The position numbers were made by a program, and so were the translations under genes. From Rhodamnia argentea (lineage: Eukaryota > Streptophyta > Magnoliopsida > Myrtales > Myrtaceae): DNA of 64,000 nt. Below the pieces are notes generated by a model, which saw only the letters and a program-made list of their open reading frames with translations, was not told the origin of the DNA and made no database searches. Location of the stretch: the NCBI RefSeq assembly GCF_020921035.1, contig NC_063152.1:29201903-29265902 (forward strand), written 5' to 3'. Positions 1 through 11,350 of the stretch are shown one piece after another; the stretch's first letter is position 1, and the number at the start of each line of letters is the position of its first letter.

Positions 1-615
1 AACGAAACCGCATTGCACATTTTCCTGACCAGTTCTGAAAATCCGTGTTTCGCAGGCAAGGACATCAAGAAACTCAAACTCAAATCACTCCGGAAACACA
101 TTGGCCTCGTCCAACAGGAGCCAGCTCTCTTTGCCACATCTATCCATGACAACATCGTCTATGGGAAAGAAGGAGCGTCCGAGGGAGAAGTCATCGAAGC
201 GGCTAAGCTTGCTAATGCTCACAGCTTCATCAGTTCCCTTCCCGAGGGCTACTCGACCAAAGTCGGCGAGCGTGGGGTGCAGCTCTCGGGCGGACAGAAG
301 CAAAGAGTGGCCATCGCTCGGGCCATCCTAAAGAACCCGGAGATCTTGCTTCTGGATGAAGCAACTAGCGCCCTGGATGTGGGGTCCGAGCGTATCGTGC
401 AACAGGCTCTAGATAGGCTGATGAGGAACCGGACGACGATCATGGTCGCGCATAGGCTATCGACCATCAAGAACGCTGACCAGATCTCCGTCGTGCAAGA
501 CGGGAAGATCGTAGAGCAAGGGACTCATTCTGCCCTCATAGAGAACACGGACGGACCGTACTACAAGTTGATTAACCTCCAGCAACAGCAGCGGCGACAG
601 CATCATCATCAATGA
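1..615 (+). CDS. ABCB-type (MDR/P-glycoprotein) ABC transporter, last exon, 5' partial
   Basis: This is the C-terminal half of the second nucleotide-binding domain of a full-size plant ABCB transporter, a plasma-membrane ATP-driven exporter. Bases 1-55 look like intron ending in CAG; the exon runs from about 56 to the stop TGA at 613-615. Visible motifs are the Q-loop ([11 protein letters not shown]), the ABC signature LSGGQKQR, Walker [13 protein letters not shown], the D-loop following it and the H-loop VAHRLS. The protein ends in a Gln/His-rich tail ([12 protein letters not shown]). Wording such as [10 protein letters not shown] and [23 protein letters not shown] recalls the Arabidopsis ABCB2/ABCB10 group (from memory). 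Walker A and everything upstream lie outside the window. No lesion is seen in this part. Substrate cannot be told from sequence. Confidence 0.93.
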   Translation, partial: NETALHIFLTSSENPCFAGKDIKKLKLKSLRKHIGLVQQEPALFATSIHDNIVYGKEGASEGEVIEAAKLANAHSFISSLPEGYSTKVGERGVQLSGGQKQRVAIARAILKNPEILLLDEATSALDVGSERIVQQALDRLMRNRTTIMVAHRLSTIKNADQISVVQDGKIVEQGTHSALIENTDGPYYKLINLQQQQRRQHHHQ

Positions 616-1646
616 TTATCGACCACGATGACAACAAACCGATTGACAGCAGCATGATTTGTGAAGGGGTCTTTCTGATCTTATACTTATATGTCCTTAA
701 ATTCTGTTGATTTGTATCTTACCAATTGTGTGTTTGCATCGATTGTTTCTATGTGATGATAATAATCAGAACGCCGGGGCGTTGATCTATGTATAGAAAG
801 TGGAACTTCCTACTTAGGTTCGGTCTATGTTTAATCGCCGCAACCTCAGTTGATGTTTAGTGGGAAAAATAGTCAGAAAAAATGTCGATTTGGTCGGATA
901 CCAAGCTTGGTATTGAGATCGATATGGTTATTGGCAAGTTATATGATCGTCACCGGCGACTACCTAATGTGACGATGTTAGAATTTATCGACTACTACAA
1001 AAAATGATTATACAATCAAAGCACAATGACAAGTGGTCGACAAATATCTGACATAATTAATAAATGGCCAGTTTTTAAGTTTGACTAAGTATTTGGACAC
1101 AAGGAACATGAAACTGTCGACTAAAGGCATGGACATCGAGCTGTCGTGGCATAACCCACTTGCCTACACCTAAATTCTATATATTATAGGGGTAATGTTA
1201 GATGTGATATTTCCCTTTTGATTCCGTATATCTTTCGGGATTGCACGTTATCTTTCTTTATTAATCCTCATTGATTGTGATTGTCATTATAGTATTCAAT
1301 TATTGTAATTCACTTTATACTATCTAGTTATTATGCTAATTCAATGCACATCTTCCTGCCTAATCGTATTTCGTGTAAAATTTTCTTTTCCAATAACTAC
1401 TCACGTCGCCTTTTTTGAATCTAGTGTTGACTAACGGTTGAAGTATATGATCGAATTCACGAAAGAACCAAAGTAATGAAAGCGCGATACGGCAATATAC
1501 AATAATGACATCTATATTGATGGCAAAACACTTATTATAAGCCACTAAACTATAAACTTCAAAAAGGACCCATAGAAATTTAGAGGAATCCTTCGATGTG
1601 GCTAGGGTCTGCACCCTTTCGCTAAACTCGAACTGAACCTTTTTAT
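616..1646. other. Intergenic, no gene seen
   Basis: This stretch holds the 3' flank of the ABCB gene and AT-rich DNA. Short open frames are present but none has coding character, a known motif or a convincing start. No repeat arms were recognised. Confidence 0.6.
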
Positions 1647-1970
1647 CTAACGCATATCAATACGGACATGTTGGATGATTCGGGGCTCGGGTTCGGGCTC
1701 GGGCTCGATGCGATAGCGGCGGGCCTCAATGTGGATGTCTTCAACCCAAGTGCCTTCTGATGACGTGTGACCGCCATATGCGTACGGGACCCACCCCCCC
1801 TTTGAAGCTGGAACCCAATGCCAATTTGGTGCCGGACGCGGAGGCAAAGCCGCCTTAGAAATCAGATGAGATTTTGGAGGCGGATACGGATACGGATGGC
1901 GCGAATACGGATACGGATAGGACGGCGGATACGGATGATAGGGCGGCGGATACGGATATTGATGCGCCAT
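1647..1970 (-). CDS. Small Tyr/Pro-rich orphan protein (107 aa)
   Basis: This is a single-exon gene starting at ATG 1970-1968 in a good plant context (GCCATGGC on the minus strand) and stopping at TAG 1649-1647. The first ~32 residues are a low-complexity run of YPYPP/YHPYPP units. A central segment contains WHWVPASKGGWVPYAYGG, and the C-terminus has an (EP)4 repeat followed by RIIQHVRIDMR. No signal peptide, membrane segment or known catalytic motif is seen. A TATA box lies 95-105 bp upstream on the same strand. The N-terminal repeat comes from a GGATAC-type hexamer repeat in the DNA, so length may vary between alleles. I do not recognise the family; the YP-rich head could suggest disorder and self-association, but that is inference. 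It could also be a chance open frame, although start context, TATA and the non-repetitive WVP core argue for a gene. Confidence 0.55.
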   Translation of the reverse strand: MAHQYPYPPPYHPYPPSYPYPYSRHPYPYPPPKSHLISKAALPPRPAPNWHWVPASKGGWVPYAYGGHTSSEGTWVEDIHIEARRYRIEPEPEPEPRIIQHVRIDMR

Positions 1971-2063
1971 GGCTTGAATCTCTAGTGTTGGGAAATGATA
2001 TGCGAAAGAGAGAATTCTAAAATTTGCGTGTATTTCGATATATCGGTGAAGATTAAGCGGGCA

Positions 2064-2073
2064 TATTTATAGG
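2064..2073 (-). promoter_or_regulatory. TATA box for the Tyr/Pro-rich gene
   Basis: The minus strand reads CCTATAAATA here. This places a start of transcription near 2035 and a 5' leader of about 65 nt before the ATG at 1970. Spacing is normal for plants. Confidence 0.55.
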
Positions 2074-2079
2074 GTTTAC

Positions 2080-2845
2080 AGGATAACTATATGGGGCAAC
2101 TGAATATTGCATAATCAATTACTATCAATCGGAATGAATCAAGGAAGATAATAATCGCGATTTTATAACCAAATCAGCCGATGAATAATGATCTTGTGGC
2201 CATATATACTTCATTTTAACCCTGGAATATCCCACAAGGAAGAAGATAGAACAAAGTACATATCGGCACAAGATCATATTTTGTTTCATGTTGATTTTTC
2301 TGTTTCTCCCTTTTTTTTGCTTTTCCTTCTTTTTCCCTCCCTTTATCAGCGAGGGTGGCCCTCGCCTGAGGCCAGGCAGAGGAAAAATAAAAGAAAAATA
2401 AAAAGGGAAAAAGGAAAATTGGGAAAACAGAAAAAAAAATTAAAAATTAAAGGAAAAATTAAAAAATTTCTTAAAAAATTTTCACGTCGGCTTCCTGCTG
2501 AATTGATAAACTTAAAAGATTTAGGATTGAATTGACAATTTCCCCTTGTTTAGTGAGAGAGAGGAGAAGGAAGACAAGTTTACATGGCTTCTCTCGCTTC
2601 GAGAAAATTCTCCGGACAGCGGCAAAACGGATTTCACTTCGGGCATAGTTGCTACTGAGGTAGCATGGGCATGGGCTTGTTCTTCCTTTAAGGGCTATGC
2701 TTTTCCACACTTGCCGTATGAGGTTTCGCGGAATGAATTCATCTATTGCATTTGGAGTGCCTTTGCTGGGCTGCGTAATCGCTCTTACCGTGTAAGTTCT
2801 GATTCAATCCTATCACAAATCGAGGGGTTGATTCCGGAATTGAAA
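2080..2845. other. Intergenic, A-rich tract, no gene seen
   Basis: The stretch includes a long A/AAAAT-rich segment (about 2380-2475) next to a short GC-rich palindromic patch (GCGAGGGTGGCCCTCGC near 2350). The Lys-rich open frame through it reflects the A-richness only. Confidence 0.5.
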
Positions 2846-2847
2846 AG

Positions 2848-3486
2848 TGGCAAAAAAAGCTATAAACCTATTGCAGTAGTGACAATTTAGTTCTAAACTT
2901 TATGCATTCGTGCCAATTGAGTCTATCCTATCAATTTTGACCGGAAATCATTTAAATAGATGCCAGCCGTCTTACGTGGCGTGATCAAGACCGACGTGAA
3001 CTTTTTAATAATTTATTTTATATTTTTTAATATATATATTTTATATTTTTCTTTTTTATTCAATACTTTTTTTTATTGAGGGGCGGCGAGTCGTCGGTCA
3101 ACTCCCGCCGGCCACTAGGCGAGGGCCATAACGCCTTCACCAGCGTTGGGCAAGGGTCTCATGCCCTTGCCAAATCTGGGTGTCGCACCTCACCCGGACC
3201 CTGCGAGGGCCGCTACGTCCTTGTCCTCAATAAAAAAAATAAAGCTAAGAAAAATAAATAAGTAAAAAAGTTACTTAGAAATTATTAAGAAAATTTCAAA
3301 GTCGGCGCCGGTCGTGTCATGAAGGATAACCGTTGTCCATGTTAGCAATTTCTGGGCAAAATTGGCTAAATTGACTCAATTAACACAAATGCAAAAATTT
3401 TAAGACTAAATTGGCATAATTGAAAGGTTTAGAGCTGAATTGACACTAATGCAATAGATTTAGGACTTCTTTGTCACTTTTCCGAT
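2848..3486. repeat. Inverted-repeat element, family A, copy 1 (both arms)
   Basis: The left arm (about 2848-2950) carries phrases such as CTATTGCAGTAGTGACAATT and TGCCAATTGAGTC. The right arm (about 3355-3486) carries the reverse complements (TTGACACTAATGCAATAG, AAATTGGCATAATTG). The core has ACGTGGCG-type words and a GC-rich insert (3075-3225) full of GCGAGGGC and GGCAAGGG words. It looks like a non-autonomous DNA transposon with long terminal inverted repeats. No transposase is present. Six more copies or arms of this family lie elsewhere in the window. Confidence 0.65.
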
Positions 3487-3489
3487 AAA

Positions 3490-4500
3490 AGACTTTCTAG
3501 TTGTTAGCTGCTGTTTTTTACCATTTAGCACGTTTACTCACCCTCCTTCCTGTGGCTGAAGCTAATAAATTCTCCGAATTACCGATATGAACTCTTCAAG
3601 ATACTTCTATGTCGAACAAGAAGCTAGACCTATTGAAACAAACTAGCTAAGCACTTGAAAAATCTTCCTACAATGGTCTGTGCATTCACGTGGCGATCAT
3701 CGGATGACCTTTCTTCGAAAAATTCCAGGGTGCCCGAAGCCAAAACAGTGAAAACCTGATGCAAAAACGAGCATGAACAGCACTGTTTAAGGTTAATGCC
3801 GAGATGTTTCATCACTGATGATCCAATTAGGAAGAGCTTCTGATATGACGCCAAATCCAGACTTGCACCGTTAAATAACGATAAGAAAGAACCGCTGAAG
3901 CTTTCACGATTCGTTACACCAAACACGCTCCGCGAGATCTTATAAAAAAGTTGCAGGGAAGCTTCTTGGAAGGTTAATCCAGGACACAACCTACGTCATC
4001 CTCGTATTTCCTTCCCGGTTTGGCGTAGGAGAAGCAAGGAGACAAGATTAGTTTTAAGGAAGAAAACAGAAACTAAAGAGGCTCGCGTTTCCATTTGTCA
4101 AAGGGAGGCAGTCCAAAGTCAAATGAATTCAGGAAACCAAGTTGGATAAGTAAACTCACCATGAAAAGCTCAGCAGATGGCTAATGAGATTTGATCTCTT
4201 TGTTTACTCGACCGCCATCATCGTATTGATCAGCTTGTCGGCTAAGCTGAGTGAGGTAAGCAGGGTTTGAAAAACAGGCCGGCCCCCCAGCAGATCTTAC
4301 TGTCTTTGATTTTCACAATGTCTTCGTTAATCACTAATTAAAACTTCCCTTGACGTCATACCCTTGGGTGGCCAAGAAACGCTAACCAAGGGTTAAGTCC
4401 TGAGAGAGCAAGTCAAAGAATGGTTAAGAGTCCATGCACTTTCAAATTGTCAGCCCCAAGCTGTGTCCGAGTCAGCACCCTATGCTTCCCCGATGGGAGA
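3490..4500. other. Intergenic with one possible decayed coding exon
   Basis: On the minus strand 3630-3992 is open for about 120 codons with a non-random composition (KISRSVFGVTNRESF and NGASLDLASYQKLFLIGSS). There is no ATG start: the frame opens at the TTG 3989-3987, just downstream of a possible acceptor-like GTAG. I do not recognise the product. It may be an exon of a dead gene or a captured fragment. The rest of the stretch shows no gene. Confidence 0.25.
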
Positions 4501-4502
4501 AT

Positions 4503-4945
4503 TGCCAAAAAAGTCCTAAATCTACTACGATTGTGCCAATTCAATTCTAAATTTCTTTTTTAGCCAATTGGGTCGTCAACATTTTGTATTTGTGCAAATT
4601 CAGTTCATCCAACCAATTTTGGCTGGGAATCACCGACGTGGCGCCGACGTGGCAACTTTTAATAATATTTTAACATTATTTTTTTATTTTTTTATTTATT
4701 TTTTCCTCCAATAAAAATAAATTTTTTTATTTTATTTTAATAATATTTTATAACCAATAAAAAAATCGAAAGATATTAAAATGTTATAAAAAATTTACTA
4801 CATCAGCGATTTTCGACCAAAATTAGCTTGATAGACTGAAATGACACAACTATATAAGGTTTAAGACTCAATTATAAAAAAAAACGATATAGGACTAAAT
4901 TGACACAATTATAATATATTCATAACTTTTTTGGTAATTTTTCCC
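4503..4945. repeat. Inverted-repeat element, family A, copy 2 (both arms)
   Basis: The left arm begins near CCAAAAAAGTCCTAAATC and the right arm ends near ATAACTTTTTTGGTAATTT. Both arms contain the family phrase 'TTGTGCCAATTCAATTCTAAA' class of words and their reverse complements. The core is very AT-rich with two ACGTGGC words near 4635-4650. No coding capacity is seen. Confidence 0.65.
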
Positions 4946-5162
4946 TTTCCAGCATAAGTAGGTGAGAATTGGATGGTGAATACATGTGCTTCATTCATGT
5001 TAGAATCAAACGACAAGAGTGCATGTATAGAGCAAAGGGGCGCTGGGCAATGTCATGTTCGATATTATGTATAATGAAATGATAATTATTTTCACGCTCT
5101 GTTCGTTTTTTGAAAAAATTGAGAATGGTCTTTTACATAGTTGGATTAATAGGATGATATCT

Positions 5163-5645
5163 TCTCTTTCACTTGATGTCCTACCCTATATAGTTGGATT
5201 AGCTACTGCTATCGATGTCTAGAAGGCTCTACAAGCTGCTTTTGGATCTCTATCGCATTAAAGCATTCTTTAGCTTCATATGCAACTCCAGCACATATCC
5301 AAAGGTGACAAGTCTATCGCAACTTATTTTTGCGAGGTAAAGTACATTTCAAATCAATTAGCTGCTGCCTATCACCCTCTAAGGAATGAACGACCAAATG
5401 TCATTGTCTTCCATAATCTTGGCTCTGATTTTTTTGACATTATTGCTGCCTTGGCTACAAAACCTTATCCGATAACCTTTTCTGAACTCCATCGATTGCT
5501 CCTCAATCATGAGCTTCGAATGAAGTTTGATATAGTGTCAATAGAGGCAAATGTTACTACTTACACCCCTCCATCATCCACCCTTACTACTCAACCACAA
5601 TCAATTTTCAATTTTCAACTATCTACCATACAAAACCCTCGATAA
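5163..5645 (+). pseudogene. copia gag remnant
   Basis: Open with a few stops: in-frame stops are seen near 5220 and 5260, then an open run from 5280 to 5645. Phrases such as LQHISKGDKSIATYF and NELRMKF-like wording are typical of plant copia gag (retrotran_gag/UBN2 type). The following zinc knuckle is not recognisable. Confidence 0.7.
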
Positions 5646-5869
5646 CATGCACAAGGCAACCAACACAATCATGGAAACCTAGGAACTCGATCTAAAAAAG
5701 AAAAGATCGATACCAAATTTGTTAGGAATATAATCATACAGCTGCAAGATGTTATTTCACATATTCGCAATCTCATAATAGTGCACCTTAGCCTACTACT
5801 AATTTGGCTTAAATTCTTACTACCCCATCATAGCAAGATTGGTTTGCAGATACTGCGACTACTCACCAT

Positions 5870-7096
5870 TTGACGCTTGACATTGCCAATCTTCATATCT
5901 CTATATTACATAATGGTGACAAATCTCTTCGTGTTGGTAATGGAGCATGGTTAGACATTTTTATTGTCGGTTCTTCCACTCTTAAAACACACATTAACAA
6001 AATTTTCAATTTCTCAAATATCCTTCATATCCCTACCATTACACATAATTTGCTTTATGTACGCAATTTTATACATGATAATAGTCACTTCTTTGAGTTT
6101 CATCAATTTTACTTTGTTGTGAAAGATTTGCAGACCAAAACACCACTACTCCAAAGTTCGCTTAAGGATGGACTATACCGGTTACCGGATCTTTGTACCT
6201 CATCTCCATCTACCAACACTATCTCACTTGATTTTTTCGCTATCGCCACTACCTAGCATGCCCGAATGGGTCATCCTGAATAGAGCAAAGTTTGCACTTT
6301 GATTCATTCATAAAATTTGGTATGCTCTACATTTGATTTCAATAACCGTGCTTCATGTTTGTTAGGCACATCCTATAAAAGACCCATACCCTCCACTCAT
6401 AGAATTAGTAAAGCATCGCTCGATTTAATTTTTCCCGATATGTGTGGACCTGCTCCAATTATTTGTTTTTCTGGTCATAAGTAATTTGTTCTATTTGTTG
6501 ATAAATTTTTCAAAAATATTTGGTACTATCCTTTTCAAAATCGATCTTGGTCCCTTCCATTTTGAAAACATTCAGGACTATGACTAAGAAACAATTTGAA
6601 AAGTCCATCAATGATGTATAGTCCGATTCGGGCGGAAAATAAAAAACCTCAAATATAATTTTTTCAAACAATGGAATTCTCTATTGGCATGTCCACACAA
6701 TCACAAGAAGAATCGAGCATCCGAGCGAAAAATCCGCCATATTGTTGATACAGTCTTACATTATTGGCCCATGCATCTCATTTCCTTAAGGATTGGCCTT
6801 ACGCTTTTGAAACCACCATTTACCTTATTATCAGATTAGCCACACCATTCTTAAATAATATCTCACCTTTCCAAATATTTTTCCATGAACAACCATATTA
6901 TAATTTTTTGAAAATATTTGGTTGTGCTGTTTTTTCTTTATTAAGGTCATACATTTCGCATAAGTTTTCATTCTGCTCTACCCAATGTGTGTTCTTAGGA
7001 TATAGTCCATTGAATGTTGATTTCCGCCGTTTAGATAACAAAACCGGACGCGTGTATATTGCAAGACGTATTCATTTTATTGAAAATACTTTTTGA
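5870..7096 (+). pseudogene. copia protease/pre-integrase/integrase remnant
   Basis: The segment 5870-6256 contains the pre-integrase region (FSNILHIPTITHNLLYV), followed by ARMGHPE at about 6256-6277 just after a stop. Integrase core fragments follow (GPAPIICFSGHK near 6450, LFVDKFFKNIWYYPFQ near 6490). The last part of the integrase, 6764-7096, is open (GCAVFSLLR, KFSFCSTQCVFLGYS). Several stops and frame changes separate these pieces. Confidence 0.75.
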
Positions 7097-7388
7097 TTCA
7101 CCACTCTTGCTTCACAACCTTCTAAAACACCCTCACCATCACTTCCTTGGCTAACGATCTCTAAGGGTGGCATGTCCTCCCATGCAAATCATCCTCTAAC
7201 ACCTTCCACCCACCTTTGAAGAACCCCACCGACATTATCGGATACTAATATTGCTTCAATGTCCGACACGTTGGTTTCTGGTCATCTAATGCTAGTACAA
7301 GTTCTAGTGAGCCTCTTTCGGATGCCTCTCCACAACAGGTTGTTGTGATACCTCCATAACCAATTCAAGCACCAAGGACCTATCCAAT

Positions 7389-8765
7389 GTGATTGCATCG
7401 GATCCAAAGCCCAACACTAAATATCAATTACCATATGCGAACTTGACTGAAATAAGCTCTAAAGAAGAGTCACGATGCTTCACCGAAGCTAACAAACATA
7501 AAAGTTGGAGGGACGCAATGTTCCACCGAATACCAAAGCAAATGTTGTGGGTTCCTAGGTTTATTGAGTCAAGATACATGCAGATAGTTCGATAGTCCGG
7601 TACAAAGCCCGCCTAGTGGCCAAAGGGTATAATTAGCAGGAGGTTATCGACTATACGAAAACGTTTAGTCTCGTTGATGAAGCAACAATCGTCTGTCCGG
7701 TTATTTCATTGGTTGTGACAAAGAACTGAAAATTATGGCAGCTAGATGTTAGCAAGGCATTTTTAAATGGTAACTTCATTGAAGAAAAGCCAAACTACAT
7801 ATGCAAGCTACAAAAATCTTTATGGGAATTGAAACAAGCAACGCAGCTTGGTTCCACCAGTTAAATATCTTTTTAGAACCACTAGGATTTATTGGATCAA
7901 AAGCTGATACTTCCCCTTTAAATTACATCGGCTCAATTTCTCCATTTACATGCTCATCTATGCTCACGACATTGTTATTATGAGATCCAACCCAGCATTT
8001 ATTCAAAACACTATCAAATGCTTAAACAAGGAGTTCCCATACGGAACTTGGACGAACTTAATTATTTCCTAGGAATTGAGGTACTCAAACATCCGTTAGG
8101 GCTCCTCCTGTCATAACAAAAGTATGTTACATATCTCCTCTACCAAACCGGAATGGATGATGTTAAACCGAATTACATGCCCATGGCTACAAATACCGAT
8201 TCAATCAATCATGGTAAGCCACTTGAAGATGCCAATTTGCACAGAAGCGTCGTAAGAGCTCTTCAGTATGCCATCCTAACTCAGTTAGATATCTCTTATG
8301 AGATAAACAAAGTATGACAGTTCTTGAAAAAATCGACAAAAGACCATTAAAGTGCAATGAAACGCATCTACGCTACTTAAAGGAAATTGTTTCGCATGGA
8401 CTGCTCATCAATTCCCAATCCGCCATAGAACTCCACGCATATAGTGATGCGGACTGGGCTGGTTGACCCACCAATAGATGCTCAATAGGAGGTTATGCAA
8501 TTTATACGGGCTAAAATCTGGTTTCTTGGTTAGGGCATATCTCAATCAAAAACTCCTTATCCTTTGGAGCAACAACCTAGGGATTATAATGAATTCACTT
8601 TTTCATGCTAGAACAAAGCATATCGAAATAGACTTTCACTTCATCTGTTATATCTTGTCACAATGCAAACTTGAGGTTCGCTTTATATCCACATGTAACC
8701 AAATAGCAAATATCTTCACTAAGCCTTTTACATGGTGTTGCTATGATCTGCTCCAACCAAGTTGA
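7389..8765 (+). pseudogene. copia reverse transcriptase/RNase H remnant
   Basis: Reverse transcriptase pieces are visible: QLDVSKAFLNGNF near 7738, YAHD in place of YVDD at 7959, and LDELNYFLGIEV near 8052. The RNase H piece YSDADWAG lies near 8439-8463, directly followed by a stop. The end of the polyprotein (QIANIFTKPFTW) is readable up to the stop at 8763-8765. Multiple stops make it non-coding. Confidence 0.8.
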
Positions 8766-8802
8766 AGATCATCTAGAAGACCACCTTCAACTTGCAGGGG
8801 CT

Positions 8803-8992
8803 AGTTAAGGGTAACAACACATGACTAACTAATTTAAAATTCAAAATATTTTGAATTAGTCCATTCTTATCTCATGTAGTTACTATAATGACTAGTAGAT
8901 AAACTCTACAAATACAAACGCTGTCCTAGAATTCAAGGATAATCAAAACTCACACTCAAACTTAAGAGTCTAATTCTTGCACAATCTAACAG
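8803..8992 (+). repeat. Putative 3' LTR of the copia element
   Basis: A purine-rich tract (TTGCAGGGGCTAG) sits right after the polyprotein stop, the usual place of the polypurine tract. The following ~190 bp begin GTTAAGGGTAACAAC and end near ATCTAACA, with a TATA-like ACAAATAC inside. The expected TG start has degenerated. There is no second copy to confirm the borders. Confidence 0.4.
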
Positions 8993-10984
8993 TTGCAACT
9001 TAGTAAAGAAAACTCATTATTAGAGATTTAAAAAAAGAAAAAGAAAAAGAAAAAAGGACTTTCCAAGCTCCACAATGGAGTATAAGAAATACAACTTTTG
9101 AAATTCAACTTTATACAACACTAAATGGACATATCTGAGGAGTGGTTAGATATAATCTTAAGACTATAGGATTCCACGAAGTTGGGTCATTATAATATAG
9201 AATGATTCTACAACTCATCTATGCTTAAAACAACAACTACCATTGAAACTTATACGAGTCAATATGCATATAGCTTTTGAGACTTCTGCAATCAATGGGC
9301 GTCATTTGTGTAGAGTCTAAACTTATAGCAATATCTAGATTATATTATAATAATAACACTTGAGCATTGAGTTATCAAGGTCAGTCCTATCTTTAGGGTG
9401 CTAGTTTCGAAGACTTCTTCCCTCGCGGAGGACTTGTATGGGCATTATACAATGCATCTTCGGGCTGTTTGACTAAATTATCTTGTGTCGAGAATCCCAG
9501 ATAGTAATTTTGTTTGACCTTTATGACAATTCAAAGGTAGATCAAGAAATGGTCACGTGGAAACCATGGAATGACCTAAGTTTTTTGTCCTAATAAAAGG
9601 AGCTTGCTTTGCATATTTACAGGGGTTTAGCTAGGGTTTGGTAAAACAGGTTTGGAAATTACACAATGGCGTGAATTGACTAGCTAGACTGGTTATAGCA
9701 GCTGATGTCATTTCGATGACTTTCGATAATCAAAGATAACTCTGACCTTTTACCCCCTTCTTTGCCCAGTATCTTCACATGGTGCTTACTGTCATGGCTG
9801 ACCAAAAAGACAAGCTCAGGTAGATTAGAAACTTAAAAAAAGAAAAGAAAATGAAGAAAAGAATCAAGAACAGTTGGTGGTGGCTGAGAGATACATATGG
9901 AGATCGCAGTCAACCTCGTGTAGATCCTGAATTCAGGAAACCATGTAATTAGGTTAACGATAATGAGGACATACAAGGGGTGTTCCATTTCTTTAAACGA
10001 AAGCGAATTGATGCTTTGCTTTACGCAAGGTCAGTCATACATTAGTTCATGTCCTGTTGCGTCTGCGGTGGTGACATAATTCGGGTAGGATCGACTCGTG
10101 TGTTGAGCAAAGAGCAGTTGAAACCACTGGTGTGGACTTCCAAACTTGAAATCAGGCCTTGGCCGCAGATCCCTCCTCAACGAGGATGTCCAGCATCTAC
10201 GTCCGTATAGTATAGTCTTGTGAGAATAAAAATTGGCCTTTGCTTTTGTCTTTAAAGTACGAGAAATAGATTGAGGTCTTAATTCTCTCATTATGCCCAA
10301 AATTTGCTGTAATAGGAGCTTGATTGTATCTTTGTATAGTTTGGACCTCGCTACTTCTTCATTATATGTGAAAGGACGACTCGTACAATGTTGAAATCAA
10401 ACAATTTATCAGATTTGGGAAACAGATAATTAGCATAAATTCCAAGTCTTATTATATATGATGGTTTGAGATTGGTAGATATTGAGAAATTAATCTTCAC
10501 GTAGAGACACTCGAAATGCACAAAGATGCAAGGATGGATCTAGAATAATGTACTAGGAGGTATGGGTGATCGATTCCAAGATGAGTAGGTTCCGAACCAA
10601 GAACCTGAAACCTACTCTATTAGGGTCGGTTCTTGGTTTTTGGAATCGGGAACCGAACCGATCGACCTTGGAAAGAGAGTCAGAACCTACCCTATAATGA
10701 ATAATTATCTTATGGAGATTTTAGTGAGAAAGGATTGCTTCATACATTTCAATGGAGAAATTTGTGAGGTTTCTTATTTCGATTTTTTATGTTGTTGTCG
10801 AACGTGTATGCATATTACGAGCTAAGTTTGCCGTGTTAAGTTTGCAATCTCCATTCGGTCGGAGGTCGACCATTTAGGTGGAGATTAAAGAATTCACGAG
10901 GAATGACTTTCCCGCAATCCGATCATAAAAACTTTGCCGAATGGAAAACAAGTACGAGATCTTATCCAGGATAATTACTTGAAA
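8993..10984. other. Intergenic; one hAT-like terminal fragment
   Basis: At about 10555-10680 the DNA reads as reiterated GGTTC/GAACC words (GGTATGGGTGATCGATTCC, GGTTCCGAACC, GGGAACCGAACCGA). This style is typical of subterminal regions of plant hAT elements; only one end is present. A minus-strand open frame at 10031-10300 has some coding look (RRDLRPRPDFKFGSPHQWF) but no recognised domain. Nothing else is seen. Confidence 0.4.
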
Positions 10985-11350
10985 AGTCTTAAACCTATGG
11001 TATGGTAACCAATTCAGTCCTGAACTTTTCAATCGTGCCAATTCAATCGTAAACCTTTTGACGATCTGCTAATTCAGTCCTAAACATTTCAATTGTGTCA
11101 ATTCAATGCTAAACCTTTTCAAATTTTGTTAATTTAGTCCTAAATCTATTATCTGTATAATCGGCCTAAAGGACTACATTGACAAATTGTCAAAATGTTT
11201 AAGACTAAATTGATAAACTGTCAAAAGGCTTAAGAATGAATTAGCATAACCGAAATATTTAGGATTAAATTAGTACAATTGAATGATTTAGGATTGAATT
11301 GGCAATCATACAATAAGTTTAGGAATTTTTTTTTTTTTTTACAATTTTCC
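10985..11350. repeat. Inverted-repeat element, family A, copy 3 (foldback)
   Basis: This copy is almost entirely palindromic, centred near 11155. The left half repeats 'AATTCAGTCCTAAACNTTTC' style units four times; the right half repeats the reverse complement (AAATATTTAGGATTAAATTAG, GAATGATTTAGGATTGAATT). RNA from either strand would fold into a long hairpin. A T-run marks the right end. Confidence 0.7.

Larger units (their letters stand above)
5100..8992 (+). mobile_element. Degenerate Ty1/copia retrotransposon, 5' truncated
   Basis: Domains follow copia order on the plus strand: gag remnant, pre-integrase and integrase, reverse transcriptase, RNase H, then a putative 3' LTR. Every domain is broken by stops or frameshifts. 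No 5' LTR or primer-binding site is visible: DNA just upstream of 5100 does not resemble the 3' LTR. The catalytic reverse transcriptase motif usually written YVDD reads YAHD at 7959-7970, so the enzyme would be dead even if the frame were intact. The element is old. Confidence 0.85.

Noticed and set aside
2188..2535. Lys-rich open frame of 115 codons
   Set aside because: It runs through an A-rich low-complexity tract and has no motif; the Lys content only mirrors AAA/AAG codons.
10031..10300. Minus-strand 89-codon frame with some coding look
   Set aside because: Starts with a non-ATG codon context, no known domain and no adjoining exon found.
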